This document shows, in pieces, positions 24,399 through 32,728 of a stretch of DNA of 64,000 nucleotides. The translations under genes and the position numbers were made by a program. The DNA comes from Paenibacillus macerans (GTDB lineage Bacteria > Bacillota > Bacilli > Paenibacillales > Paenibacillaceae), in NCBI RefSeq assembly GCF_900454495.1, contig NZ_UGSI01000001.1, forward strand, positions 3,658,001 to 3,722,000. The letters run 5' to 3'. The stretch's first letter is position 1. Every line of letters starts with the position of its first letter. Under the pieces are notes generated by a model, which saw only the letters and a program-made list of their open reading frames with translations, had not been told where the DNA came from and did no database searches.

Positions 24399-26171
24399 CT
24401 AGCGGTTTCTATCCTCCTCCAGCGCACGGACCGCCCGGAATTTGGCCCAATTGAACCCCGGCCAGCCCTGGCCTTCGGGTATCGTTGTCATGACGTCCCA
24501 GCGTTCATGCAGCTGGCGGTTCAGTTCCGGATCGGCCTTGCGGCTGTAGCTTACAAGCCATGGCAGCGCGTCGGCGGACAGAGTCGTCAGGTAATGGGCA
24601 TCGATTTTGCCGGTCGCTTCGTAGCGTTCAACGTTCTTTTTGGCGATAAAGAGGTCCATATTGGCATAGTTTACCGCAACGTAAGCGGCCAGGCCGAGCG
24701 CGATAAAGCATTTGGCCAGCGGAACCCGCGCGAAGCGGATGCGCAGCCCGGCGCAAACGAGCAGCAGCGCCAAAAAGATCATAAAGGCGAAGACCAGAAA
24801 GCGGATATAGGTATAGCCGTAGGCTTCCTGGTACAGGGCCAGCCGCGTAAACGCCGACAGCAGCATGATGCCGGAGCATCCGACAAGGATATACAGCAAA
24901 GCCTGATTCAGCGTCCGCAGCGCCTTCCTCGCCTCGCCGCCCAACGTCAAGGCGCCGATCAGTATCGCAAAATTGATCGACGTAACCAGAACGAGCTCAA
25001 CAAATCCGCTTCTCGCGTAATCGGCGTAAGTGCTGCCGTCCGGCAAAACGCCCCGCCACGCCCCGAACAAATATGTAAACTGGAGCGAAACGAACAGCAG
25101 ATAAACGATGTTGATCGAGACCAGCACGGTAGCGGCAATCAGCGGATCGATTCTGACGGGCGTACTGCCCGGGTACGTACTGCCCGGGTACGGGGAAGCG
25201 GCAGCGGTTGCGCCAGGCAGCGTTTCGCTTCTGCCTGCACCGCTCGTACCGTTGCGGCCCGCATCATTCTGAATCGTTCTGCTCACGCCCGCACCGCTCA
25301 CGCTCGCACCGCCCTCACCCGCTCCGCTCTGGACCATATCGCTCTGGACCGCACCGCTCTGGACCGTATCGCTCTGGACCGTATCGCTCTGGACCGTATC
25401 GCTCCGGAACCCACCGGTCTGCCCTATACTGTCCGCCATCGGGATTCCTCCAAACCAGTCTACGGGGTTTTCCCGCATCGGGTCGACGAATCCCCACAGA
25501 TAGCCGAACAGCAGCAGGCCGAGCAGCAAGATCCAGATCAGCCGGAACATCACATCCCCGAACGAAAGGCTGTCGTTCAGCCAGTCCGGGATCGCCGAGA
25601 GCAGGCGGTCAAAGCTGCTGTCCGCCGAGGTCAACAGCCCGATCACGATGATCAGAAGCGGCAGCGCGATCAGCAGCCCGAGCAGCACCTTGCCGGCCGC
25701 TTGTTTGCGGCTGTCGCCCATTTTTTTCGTCGCTGCCGATTGCACGGCACGGAATGCTGTAGCCCAGTGCCGGAAGTTTTGCGGAAGCAGATGGTCGAGC
25801 ACATCAAAAATAATCCTTAAATCGCCCCACGACCGTTTTTTCAGATTAAACATATAAGTCGTCTGGGCAAAAATGAGGCCGGGCAAGGCAAGCAAATTCA
25901 AGGCAAAAAACACCGAATTGGCAAACAGCGCATACGTCAGCGACAGCAGCACGACCGCCGCCAAGGACAGCCAGCCGAACCAGGTCATCGGGCGCTGAAA
26001 CCGGTCCCTGGCGCATAAGAACAAATACAGGTAAAACAAGCCGGCAAAAATCGGAACGGATACGCCGTAGCCGCCCCCGTAAAACAAATATTGATGCGCC
26101 GCGGCCAGCGCAAAGCCGCCGAGCAGCGCCGCCAGCACTTTGTCGTGCGGCATGGGCCTGTTTTCGTTCAT
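24399..26171 (-). CDS. DUF4173/DUF4153-family membrane protein with an inserted repeat loop
   Basis: 590 residues with a dozen hydrophobic segments, of the DUF4173 family (function unknown, cytoplasmic membrane). The family core is interrupted at about residues 244-334 by a Ser/Gly/Thr-rich loop. This contains tandem five-residue units (SDTVQ, encoded by 15-base DNA repeats at 25321-25412) and a PGSTYPGST duplication. The loop sits between two membrane segments, so the protein can tolerate it. The RBS is weak (GGAGGGATCCAAGGG before the ATG). It lies about 140 bases downstream of ydbT with the reading direction shared but no sign of coupling. Confidence 0.75.
   Translation of the reverse strand: MNENRPMPHDKVLAALLGGFALAAAHQYLFYGGGYGVSVPIFAGLFYLYLFLCARDRFQRPMTWFGWLSLAAVVLLSLTYALFANSVFFALNLLALPGLIFAQTTYMFNLKKRSWGDLRIIFDVLDHLLPQNFRHWATAFRAVQSAATKKMGDSRKQAAGKVLLGLLIALPLLIIVIGLLTSADSSFDRLLSAIPDWLNDSLSFGDVMFRLIWILLLGLLLFGYLWGFVDPMRENPVDWFGGIPMADSIGQTGGFRSDTVQSDTVQSDTVQSGAVQSDMVQSGAGEGGASVSGAGVSRTIQNDAGRNGTSGAGRSETLPGATAAASPYPGSTYPGSTPVRIDPLIAATVLVSINIVYLLFVSLQFTYLFGAWRGVLPDGSTYADYARSGFVELVLVTSINFAILIGALTLGGEARKALRTLNQALLYILVGCSGIMLLSAFTRLALYQEAYGYTYIRFLVFAFMIFLALLLVCAGLRIRFARVPLAKCFIALGLAAYVAVNYANMDLFIAKKNVERYEATGKIDAHYLTTLSADALPWLVSYSRKADPELNRQLHERWDVMTTIPEGQGWPGFNWAKFRAVRALEEDRNR
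25321..25412. repeat. In-frame 15-base tandem repeats inside the DUF4173 gene
   Basis: Five to six units of CTCTGGACCGTATCG with small variants, encoding SDTVQ-type pentapeptides on the minus strand. The unit length keeps the reading frame. Confidence 0.85.
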
Positions 26172-26312
26172 CCCTTGGATCCCTCCGTAACTTCAAGGTT
26201 CGTCGAACCTTTGCTTTCTACCGCCCATTTTAATGGATAAAACAAGAAGATAAAGAGAAGGTTTTTCACAAGAAATTTCGTATTTTTAAAAAAGGCCTGC
26301 CGGACGGCGTCA

Positions 26313-27827
26313 TCATTCAATCCTTATTTCCTTCGTTCTTCCCGCGTACCATGCGTAAAACGACCTTGCCCAAGCGGCCGGAACGCCGGGAAGCTTGTGC
26401 TGCAGAACGGGGCGGGCCCGGTTCGCGATATGGACGGACGCCAGCCCCCACCGGCGCTGCAGCGGGCCGCGGGTCACTTTCACTTCAATGATTTTCTCCC
26501 GCTTGCTGATAAACAGCCGGGAAGTCAGCCCTCCGGTCCGAAACTGCAGGAAACGGCCATGGATGGCATAAGCCGTATTGAAATGATTCAGGATATTCCG
26601 CGCCACGGTCCAAATCAACAGCCCCGCCGCGGCCATCCACCACCAAGCCGCCCCGAAAACCGGTACGTCCGGTATGAAAGGAAGCCAAGGAAGGGATAAA
26701 GCAATAAGAGAAACCCAAGTCCACCCTGACTTAGCCAAACTGATTCCCAGGGATGCCCGGGGGAGCGGGCTCATTTCGGCGGAAATCTCATAGGAAGGCA
26801 GCATTTCCGACACAAGGCGGAAGGCATCCAGGACCGGCAAAAAAGGATAAAGCGAGTTGACCTCCCGTTCGTCTTTCCCCTCGCCGCCCGCGGTGATCAA
26901 CCGTACCTCCGCCAAACCAAGCAGCCGCTTCATCAGGGATTGGACAACCTCCACCCCCTGCACTCTTTCTTTTGCAATGGAGAACGCCGTACGTTCGATC
27001 ATCCCCTTGACGATATAGATGCGCTCCGCATCCGAAGAAAGCTCAAAGCCCCCATATCTCACAAAAGTTACGGCGATCCCCAGGACGACGGATACCGCCG
27101 CCAGCAGCGAAAGTGTCGCCGCCGCCGACCACCAGGTACTCATCAGCTCGGCCAGAACGCCTTGGGCTTGTTGCTCAAGATCGAAAAAGTCATCGGCTTT
27201 GGAATACAGCGAAAAAAGAACCGGAATCAGAATAAGGAAACTCAAGGAGGTAAACGAAGCTTTGATCAGGTCTTTCCGGGCCGGACTGAAATGCAGGGTC
27301 CGCTTGGAATCACCGGCTTCTTTGGGCTTTACTTCCGAGGTTGCCCTATCGCCGTCCGCCGCAGTCAAAGCATCCTCCCTTTTTGCCGGTCCCGCCACCC
27401 GCTCCTCCAGCCGGTCCGCTTCCGCATAGGAGATGACGCGAAACTCGACGGCCGCATCTTCGCCCTCCATCCCGGTTTCAAAACGGATGGCGGTCACCTT
27501 GAAAATCCGGTGAAACAGCGTCGTATGACGGTTTATATTTTGAATTTTGGAGAAGGGGATCACTCTTTTCGACTTGACGAAAACGCCTTGGTATAAACGG
27601 AACGAAGTGTCATCAAGCTGATACCGGCGCGTGAGCCAACTCCACAGGATGGACAAGAGGCTGATTCCGGCCAGGACCAGCAAGGCCAGCCTGCCGTATT
27701 TCACCCATGCCGCGTCCGAGCCCGCTTTAAGAACAAATAAAAAGAAAAAGAAATAAATCGCATTTTTCCCCAAGTTCCAGATGCCCAGCAGCATAACAAA
27801 CGGATGATAACGTTTGGCCCGGCTCAT
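26313..27827 (-). CDS. ydbT: YdbT-like membrane protein with bacterial PH domains
   Basis: 504 residues, close to B. subtilis YdbT (about 490). There are three bPH2 (PF03703) modules, each preceded by paired membrane helices: after helices near residues 15-60 (RRYQLDDTSFRLYQGVFVKSKRVIPFSKIQNINRHTTLFHR), near 230-300 (FELSSDAERIYIVKGMIERTAFSIAKERVQGVEVVQS) and near 390-440 (AIHGRFLQFRTGGLTSRLFISKREKIIEVKVTRGPLQRRWGL). The start ATG overlaps the ydbS stop (ATGA). In B. subtilis ydbST belongs to the sigma-W regulon and contributes to resistance against antimicrobial peptides of related Bacilli. The same role here is inference. Confidence 0.82.
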   Translation of the reverse strand: MSRAKRYHPFVMLLGIWNLGKNAIYFFFFLFVLKAGSDAAWVKYGRLALLVLAGISLLSILWSWLTRRYQLDDTSFRLYQGVFVKSKRVIPFSKIQNINRHTTLFHRIFKVTAIRFETGMEGEDAAVEFRVISYAEADRLEERVAGPAKREDALTAADGDRATSEVKPKEAGDSKRTLHFSPARKDLIKASFTSLSFLILIPVLFSLYSKADDFFDLEQQAQGVLAELMSTWWSAAATLSLLAAVSVVLGIAVTFVRYGGFELSSDAERIYIVKGMIERTAFSIAKERVQGVEVVQSLMKRLLGLAEVRLITAGGEGKDEREVNSLYPFLPVLDAFRLVSEMLPSYEISAEMSPLPRASLGISLAKSGWTWVSLIALSLPWLPFIPDVPVFGAAWWWMAAAGLLIWTVARNILNHFNTAYAIHGRFLQFRTGGLTSRLFISKREKIIEVKVTRGPLQRRWGLASVHIANRARPVLQHKLPGVPAAWARSFYAWYAGRTKEIRIE

Positions 27828-28321
27828 TCGTCGGCCTCTTTCAGCTTGGCATAACGGGCGATCTGATTTCTTAGTGCCTTGGCCGCGTCCTGGTCCAGGA
27901 CGGGAATCGTATGCGAAGCCCCCATCGTCGTGACCGTTACCGAGCAGACCCCGTACCTTTTTTGCAATGGACCCTGCCGGGTGGCCACCGCCTGAATTTT
28001 GGTCATCGGAATCAACTCCCCGGTTTCCGTAAGGATTCCATATTTCAATTGCAAAAACTGCTCCGAAATGGCGTAACGCCATCTGGCATACTTCATGGAA
28101 GGCTGGATAAACACGGACCAAATCATCAGCGGCACCTCAAGGACGGCGAGTCCGGCCAGAATCCATCCCACCCAGGAAACCCATGAAAAACGGTGACCCA
28201 GATAAAGCAGCACCCCGATCACCAGAAATGTGACGGCGCTTTCGACCGCCTCATGAATCCTCCAAATTTTCACCGCATTTTTGGATAATCGCTGCCGAGG
28301 TTCGATGACTTCGTTAGACAA
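27824..28321 (-). CDS. ydbS: YdbS-like membrane protein with one PH domain
   Basis: 165 residues (B. subtilis YdbS is about 160). Two membrane helices (about residues 28-70) are followed by a bPH2 module (YARWRYAISEQFLQLKYGILTETGELIPMTKIQAVATRQGPLQKRYGVCSVTVTT). The TTG at 28321 is proposed as the start because AGGAGT lies eight bases upstream. The frame also opens at another TTG (28360) without a ribosome site. It is translationally coupled to ydbT by a four-base ATGA overlap. The operon is divergent from the DUF2975 gene. Confidence 0.8.
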   Translation of the reverse strand: MSNEVIEPRQRLSKNAVKIWRIHEAVESAVTFLVIGVLLYLGHRFSWVSWVGWILAGLAVLEVPLMIWSVFIQPSMKYARWRYAISEQFLQLKYGILTETGELIPMTKIQAVATRQGPLQKRYGVCSVTVTTMGASHTIPVLDQDAAKALRNQIARYAKLKEADE

Positions 28322-28484
28322 AAAAGAACCACTCCTTTCTATCAAGTCTAAGTTTAGCAAAGGTTACACATGAAACTCAATATGATTTTATTGTTTTTCG
28401 ATAAATTATTATTGATTTGCAGTGCGACTTGTGCTAAATTCAGTTCCAGACACAAAGAGATTACGAGAAGAGGAGTATGAAATC

Positions 28485-29057
28485 ATGAAATCCAAAATGT
28501 TCTTCAAAGCGGGATCCGTCGCTAGCTTGATCGTATTTTTTGTAGCTCTGCTGATCGGTGTGCTGGAGGCGATAGAGCATGTTTCCCATCTCTGGTTCGC
28601 AGGCAGCGGATGGACCGGGGTTTTGGGCGATTTTGAGCCGGTATTCAGCTATATCGATATCCATTTTCTTGCCAATCCGGAGCTCTACGACAGCAGGGCG
28701 TTTATCGCTTTATCCTTCGTTAACTCGATCAGCGCGCTTCTTTTAATCGCGTTGTCCGCGTTTTATATGCATAAGTTGCTGCGGAACATTCACCGGGACA
28801 GCCTGTTTATGTATGAGAATGTTTCCGTCTTTTACAAACTGGGGATCGTTATTATTGTACTGGGTACGTTATTCAACTACACGGAATCCGTTATGCTGAC
28901 GCAGGCCATCGGCGAGCTGCAGATCGTGGGCGCCTCCATTCAATTGACCGACATCTCGTACGTAGACAGCCTAATCAGCGGATTCGTTATGATGATCATT
29001 GCCTCCGCCCTCAAAATCGCCGTAAACGCGGTGGAAGAAAACAAAAATACGATCTGA
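28485..29057 (+). CDS. DUF2975-family membrane protein
   Basis: 190 residues with four membrane helices (about residues 9-30, 70-95, 118-140 and 160-182). DUF2975 proteins are unknown in function and are typically encoded next to a small YozG-like HTH regulator, as here and at B. subtilis yoaS-yozG. The ATG at 28485 follows AGAGGAG at nine bases. The small regulator gene starts 21 bases after its stop, so the two form an operon. Confidence 0.75.
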   Translation: MKSKMFFKAGSVASLIVFFVALLIGVLEAIEHVSHLWFAGSGWTGVLGDFEPVFSYIDIHFLANPELYDSRAFIALSFVNSISALLLIALSAFYMHKLLRNIHRDSLFMYENVSVFYKLGIVIIVLGTLFNYTESVMLTQAIGELQIVGASIQLTDISYVDSLISGFVMMIIASALKIAVNAVEENKNTI

Positions 29058-29078
29058 TCGAGAAAGCAGGTGACGGGC

Positions 29079-29321
29079 GTGATCAGAATCAAGCTTGATG
29101 TCGTAATGGCCCAGCGGAAAATGTCGTTAACCCGTCTCTCCCAACTGGTTGGAATTACCCAGGCCAACCTGTCCATCCTCAAAAACGAAAACGGCAAAGC
29201 GATCCGCTTCTCCACGCTGGATGCGCTTTGCCGGGCGCTCGAATGCCAACCCGGGGATTTGCTGGAGTACGTGGAGGATGAAGACGGGAACGCCGCGGAG
29301 CGGGGTATCGAAGCGGAATGA
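29079..29321 (+). CDS. YozG-like Cro/CI (Xre) family regulator
   Basis: 80 residues, almost entirely one helix-turn-helix domain: IRIKLDVVMAQRKMSLTRLS, VGITQANLSILKNENGKAIRFSTLDALCRALECQPGDLLEY. This closely resembles YozG. A GTG at 29079 is chosen as start because AGGTGA lies a few bases upstream and the YozG-like protein begins with the same IxIxxDV stretch. The frame also opens at GTG 29070. It is the second gene of a DUF2975 pair and probably controls its own operon. Confidence 0.75.
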   Translation: MIRIKLDVVMAQRKMSLTRLSQLVGITQANLSILKNENGKAIRFSTLDALCRALECQPGDLLEYVEDEDGNAAERGIEAE

Positions 29322-29330
29322 TCCAAAGCG

Positions 29331-29350
29331 GACTTTTTGAACTACCTCTA
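29331..29350 (+). repeat. Solo end of the MITE-like element
   Basis: Twenty bases identical to the right end of the element at 63233-63476 (GACTTTTTGAAC then TACCTCTA). They lie between the yozG-like gene and the SgrR-like gene with no second end nearby. Confidence 0.6.
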
Positions 29351-29382
29351 TGAAGAATACTTCTAAAAAGGGGGCGGCTCTC

Positions 29383-31554
29383 ATGAAACTGCACCATCAA
29401 TATTTGCTGCTGCATGAGCGTTACGGCGCCAAGGAGGGTGAAGCCGCCGTTGCGGGAGTTACGCTGGACGAGCTGGCGGCCGCCCTGGACTGCACCCACC
29501 GGAACGCCTTGACGATCATCCGCAACATGGAGGAGCGCGGCTGGATCGGGTGGACGCCGCGGCGGGGCCGGGGGGCGCGTTCTTCCTTGCGCTTCCTGGC
29601 GAGAGCCGAAGAAATCGCCGCGCAGTCGGTCATGCAGGCCATCCGCCGCAAGGATGTCCGGCAGGCGATCGAGGACATCCGCCGGCACGCTGGAAGCTCC
29701 TCGCTGCAGGACCAGCTCCAGGGCTGGCTGCTTTCCTATTTCGGGCATCACGCCGAAACGCGCCGCGACCGGCAGATCGACACGCTGCGCCTGCCGGTCC
29801 GGCAGCGGCTTTATACGGTGGACCCGCTGTACATGAACCTGCTGGCGGAGTCTTTTGTGTCGAGCCATGTGTTCGACGGTCTCGTCCATCAGCAGAGCGC
29901 CGCCGGGGAATTGCTGCCAGGCATCGCCCACGCCTGGGACGTTGACGCAGGCCGCACCGAGTGGACGTTTTACCTTCGCAAAGGAGTGCTGTTTCACAAC
30001 GGCAATCTGCTTACGGCGGACGACGTCGTGTTTACCTTCGAGCGGCTGGCCGGAAGTACGCGCCGCGCTTTGTACAGCTCGATTTTCAAGCAAATCCGGA
30101 CGGTTCGCGCGCTTAATCAAAACACCGTCCGCATCGAGCTGAAGGAGCAAAGCGAGCTATTTCTTCCGTGGCTTTGCACCAGCCGGGCCGCCATCGTCCC
30201 GCGAAACCTCGACGGGCGCGGGGAAGCAAGATTCGGGGTGAGTCCCGTCGGCAGCGGGCCGTTCAAAGTCGCCGAGATGAACGGCGATCTGTGCGTGCTG
30301 GAGGCTTTCCCGCATTATTTTCAGGGGCAGGCGCATCTTGACCGGATCGAAATCGTGTATGTGCCCTGGAATATCGCCGGGGAACCAGGCGCCGGAAGCG
30401 ACGGGGATTCTCTCTCCCCGTTCCACGTTATCCCTAATCCGACTGCGGCGGAAAGCGAAGGCTGGAGCCAAATGCATTCCCGGGTCTCCGTCCGCAAATT
30501 CGTGACCTGCAATACGCGAAAAAGCGGCCCGCTCAGCGATCCTGCGGTGCGGGCGCGGGTTTTTTCCGCGCTGCGGGGCGCTGCCGCCGAGCCGGCTCGG
30601 CGTGCCGACGCGCCGGGGCGGCTTGGCACCGGACCTGGGCAAGACGTTGCCGACTCTGTGCGAGGTAGCGCCGATTCAACACGGGATACTGCCGATTCAG
30701 CACGGGGTACCGCCGATTCAGCACGGGGTACTGCCGATTCGGCGCAAGGCGGCGGCTCATTTGGCCAGGACGCTATCGCATCAGAAGAGGGCGCCGCTGT
30801 CCCTGGGCGGGACGCCGGCGCGCTTGGGCGGAACGCCGCCGCTGCACCTGGGCGGGACGCCAGCGCACTGGGGTGGAGCGCCGCCGCTGCACCCGGGCTG
30901 GACGCTAGCGCACTTGGGCGGAGCGCCGCCGCTGCACCCGGGCTGGACGCCAGTGCGCTTGGGCGGAGCGCCGCCGCTGCACCCGGGCTGGACGCCAGTG
31001 CGCTTGGGCGGAGCGCCGCCGCTGCACCCGGGCTGGACGCCAGTGCGCTTGGGCGGGATACGGCCGCACCGGCGCAGGATGCGGCCGGGTCCGAGCTGCT
31101 TATCGCCACCATTGCGCCGTACAAGCCGGACGCCGACTTCGTCGCCGGACGCTTGATGGCCGCGGGCTATCCTTGCCGCGTACTTTCCGCGTCGGCCGAG
31201 GAATTCAAGGGCGATATCCGCCTGAAGTCCGACCTGATCGTCTTTTCCCTGCTGCGGGACCAGGACGAGCAGCTCCGCCTGTTCGATCTGTATCAAACCG
31301 TCTCCGAACACGTGGAGCCGTATATGCAGATCGACATCGGCAGACTGCTGCAGGCCGTGGCCTTGGAGCAGCATCCACGGCGGCGGGCCACCCTGTTCGA
31401 GAAAATCGAAACGCGGTTAATCGCCGCGGACGAACTGTATATTTTATACGAAAAACCGGTCCAGACCGCTTTCCTCCCATCGGTGCGCGGCGTCGCTTTC
31501 AACAGCCAAGGCTGGGTCGATCTGCGGAATATCTGGTTTCCGCCGAAGCTTTAA
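29383..31554 (+). CDS. SgrR-family regulator: DNA-binding domain fused to an oligopeptide-type binding domain
   Basis: 723 residues, longer than the roughly 560-600 usual for the family. The N-terminal SgrR_N winged helix (about 1-110: VTLDELAAALDCTHRNALTIIRNMEERGWI) is followed by a type 2 solute-binding domain (SBP_bac_5: LYMNLLAESFVSSHVFDGLV, GIAHAWDVDAGRTEWTFYLRKGVLFHNGNLLTADDVVFTFERL, VSPVGSGPFKV). At about residues 406-569 the binding domain is interrupted by Ala/Gly/Asp-rich tandem repeats, seven-residue then fifteen-residue units. The real fold then resumes (ELLIATIAPYKPDADFVAGRLM). In the family these proteins sense a ligand and regulate neighbouring transporters. None is adjacent here. 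The start at 29383 has GGGGG upstream. The ATG at 29350 lies in a mobile-element end. Confidence 0.75.
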   Translation: MKLHHQYLLLHERYGAKEGEAAVAGVTLDELAAALDCTHRNALTIIRNMEERGWIGWTPRRGRGARSSLRFLARAEEIAAQSVMQAIRRKDVRQAIEDIRRHAGSSSLQDQLQGWLLSYFGHHAETRRDRQIDTLRLPVRQRLYTVDPLYMNLLAESFVSSHVFDGLVHQQSAAGELLPGIAHAWDVDAGRTEWTFYLRKGVLFHNGNLLTADDVVFTFERLAGSTRRALYSSIFKQIRTVRALNQNTVRIELKEQSELFLPWLCTSRAAIVPRNLDGRGEARFGVSPVGSGPFKVAEMNGDLCVLEAFPHYFQGQAHLDRIEIVYVPWNIAGEPGAGSDGDSLSPFHVIPNPTAAESEGWSQMHSRVSVRKFVTCNTRKSGPLSDPAVRARVFSALRGAAAEPARRADAPGRLGTGPGQDVADSVRGSADSTRDTADSARGTADSARGTADSAQGGGSFGQDAIASEEGAAVPGRDAGALGRNAAAAPGRDASALGWSAAAAPGLDASALGRSAAAAPGLDASALGRSAAAAPGLDASALGRSAAAAPGLDASALGRDTAAPAQDAAGSELLIATIAPYKPDADFVAGRLMAAGYPCRVLSASAEEFKGDIRLKSDLIVFSLLRDQDEQLRLFDLYQTVSEHVEPYMQIDIGRLLQAVALEQHPRRRATLFEKIETRLIAADELYILYEKPVQTAFLPSVRGVAFNSQGWVDLRNIWFPPKL
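30669..30740. repeat. In-frame 21-base tandem repeats in the SgrR-like gene
   Basis: Three to four units of GATTCAGCACGGGGTACTGCC type, encoding DSARGTA heptapeptides. The reading frame is kept. Confidence 0.8.
30805..31072. repeat. In-frame 45-base tandem repeats in the SgrR-like gene
   Basis: Five full units and a partial sixth, each encoding a fifteen-residue GLDASALGRSAAAAP-type peptide. The central units are nearly identical in DNA, which indicates recent expansion. Confidence 0.88.
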
Positions 31555-31670
31555 GCACGCCAAAAAAATTTGCCCAAATGCGGCAAAAAACGCTCGCAAG
31601 TGAAACATACCTCATCCTGGTTACGTCAGGAAGGCAAATACTTAAAATTAAAACGATAAGGAGGGACTTG

Positions 31671-32276
31671 ATGCACAGTGTACGGGGACGGCGGTTATGG
31701 TCTGGCGGCCATATCTGGGGCCATATTCGGGATTATGTTCGGGATTATGTTCGGGATCATATCCGGGACCTTATTTGCGGCCTGGTTCGAGGCCCCATTC
31801 TGGCTGCGGCCCTGCTGCTGGTTTCCGGCTGCGCGAGGAGCGAAGCAAGCAGCGGGAACGGCCTGGGCAGCGAGCCGCCCCTGCCGGCGGTCCGTACAGC
31901 AGCCGATACCGCCATTACGGTAATTCAGGGGTCGTACTGTTGGAGCAGCACCGGCAAGTCCGGGAAGACGGGCCAGGGAGTCTGCGTGGATTACGCCAGC
32001 CCGAGCGAAATAGCCCAGGGCAAACCGGCCGCGGCGGCAAGCCCCGGGGAGAAGATAACGTTCCGGTTCGACAACGTCAAGCCGCCGACGGAAACCACGG
32101 TAACTTTATTTAAAGACGGCCGTTCCGAACAGGTTGCGGCGGCGGACGGTTCCTTCGAAGTGCCGCATGAGCCGGGAACGTACGTTTACGATCTGTTTGC
32201 GATATGGCTCAAGGATCCGGAAAAACGCATTTCCGCAGGCACGTCTAGCTATGTTTTTTCCGTCCGGGTCGAATAA
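31671..32276 (+). CDS. Lipoprotein of unknown function with a repeat-extended signal peptide
   Basis: 201 residues. The lipobox LLLVSGC lies unusually far in (around residue 56), after a hydrophobic stretch LVRGPILAAALLLVSG. The preceding region contains four tetrapeptide units (RDYV, RDYV, RDHI, RDLI) encoded by 12-base tandem repeats. After the Cys the mature part has one or two short beta-rich segments (ITVIQGSYCWSSTGKSGKTGQGVCVDYASP, FEVPHEPGTYVYDLFAIWLKDPEKRISAGTSSYVFSVRVE). No catalytic motif was recognised. The ATG at 31671 follows AAGGAGG. It is 116 bases after the SgrR-like gene. Confidence 0.7.
   Translation: MHSVRGRRLWSGGHIWGHIRDYVRDYVRDHIRDLICGLVRGPILAAALLLVSGCARSEASSGNGLGSEPPLPAVRTAADTAITVIQGSYCWSSTGKSGKTGQGVCVDYASPSEIAQGKPAAAASPGEKITFRFDNVKPPTETTVTLFKDGRSEQVAAADGSFEVPHEPGTYVYDLFAIWLKDPEKRISAGTSSYVFSVRVE
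31728..31775. repeat. 12-base tandem repeats inside the lipoprotein signal region
   Basis: Four consecutive units beginning CGGGA, encoding RDYV/RDYV/RDHI/RDLI. The first two are identical in DNA. Confidence 0.85.
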
Positions 32277-32423
32277 CGAATAACTCAACGCGATGGCATG
32301 CAGGGCTTATGCGGGGCTTGAAGCCGCTATTCGGAAACTTGAACTCGCCGAAGCCTTTGCGTAGAAGGAACCATATGCCACTCCCCCACTGTCGCAGATA
32401 TAAGTAACGGGGAATCCTACGAA

Positions 32424-32603
32424 ATGCAAAAGTGCATGCGGTTTTTATCGAAATTCCTCGAAACAGGGGGTTCAGATGCAAAAGTGCAGTTCATTTCTGA
32501 ATAAAAGATACTTTTTTATCGGATAGTTCTAAATGAGATGAACTTTTGCATTTCAACTGCTCCAAGACGGCAATTTATATAGAATGGAATGCACTTTTGC
32601 ATT
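32424..32603. repeat. Intergenic element with AAAAGTGCA inverted repeats, copy B
   Basis: ATGCAAAAGTGCATGCGG at the left, internal GCAAAAGTGCAGTTCATTTC and TGCACTTTTGCATTTG at the right, in the same order as copy A at 10415-10596. This accounts for most of the 452-base gap between the lipoprotein and SLH genes. Nothing else was seen there. Confidence 0.7.
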
Positions 32604-32728
32604 TGATCCATTTGATCCCGCCAGGCCGTCCTTCAATATGTTTCGACTGGCTGAAAAAAGTGTGCTTGATGATCCGCCGATTTCATGCTGCGAAGATTGA
32701 GTAATTACTCTTTTACGGGAGGCAACCT

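Noticed and set aside
30781..31374. Minus-strand Cys/Gly-repeat frame
   Set aside because: It is the antisense shadow of the 45-base repeats in the SgrR-like gene, without a ribosome site or known domain.
31173..31670. Long open frame leading into the lipoprotein gene
   Set aside because: It overlaps the real SgrR-like coding region. The ATG at 31671 has a perfect ribosome site.
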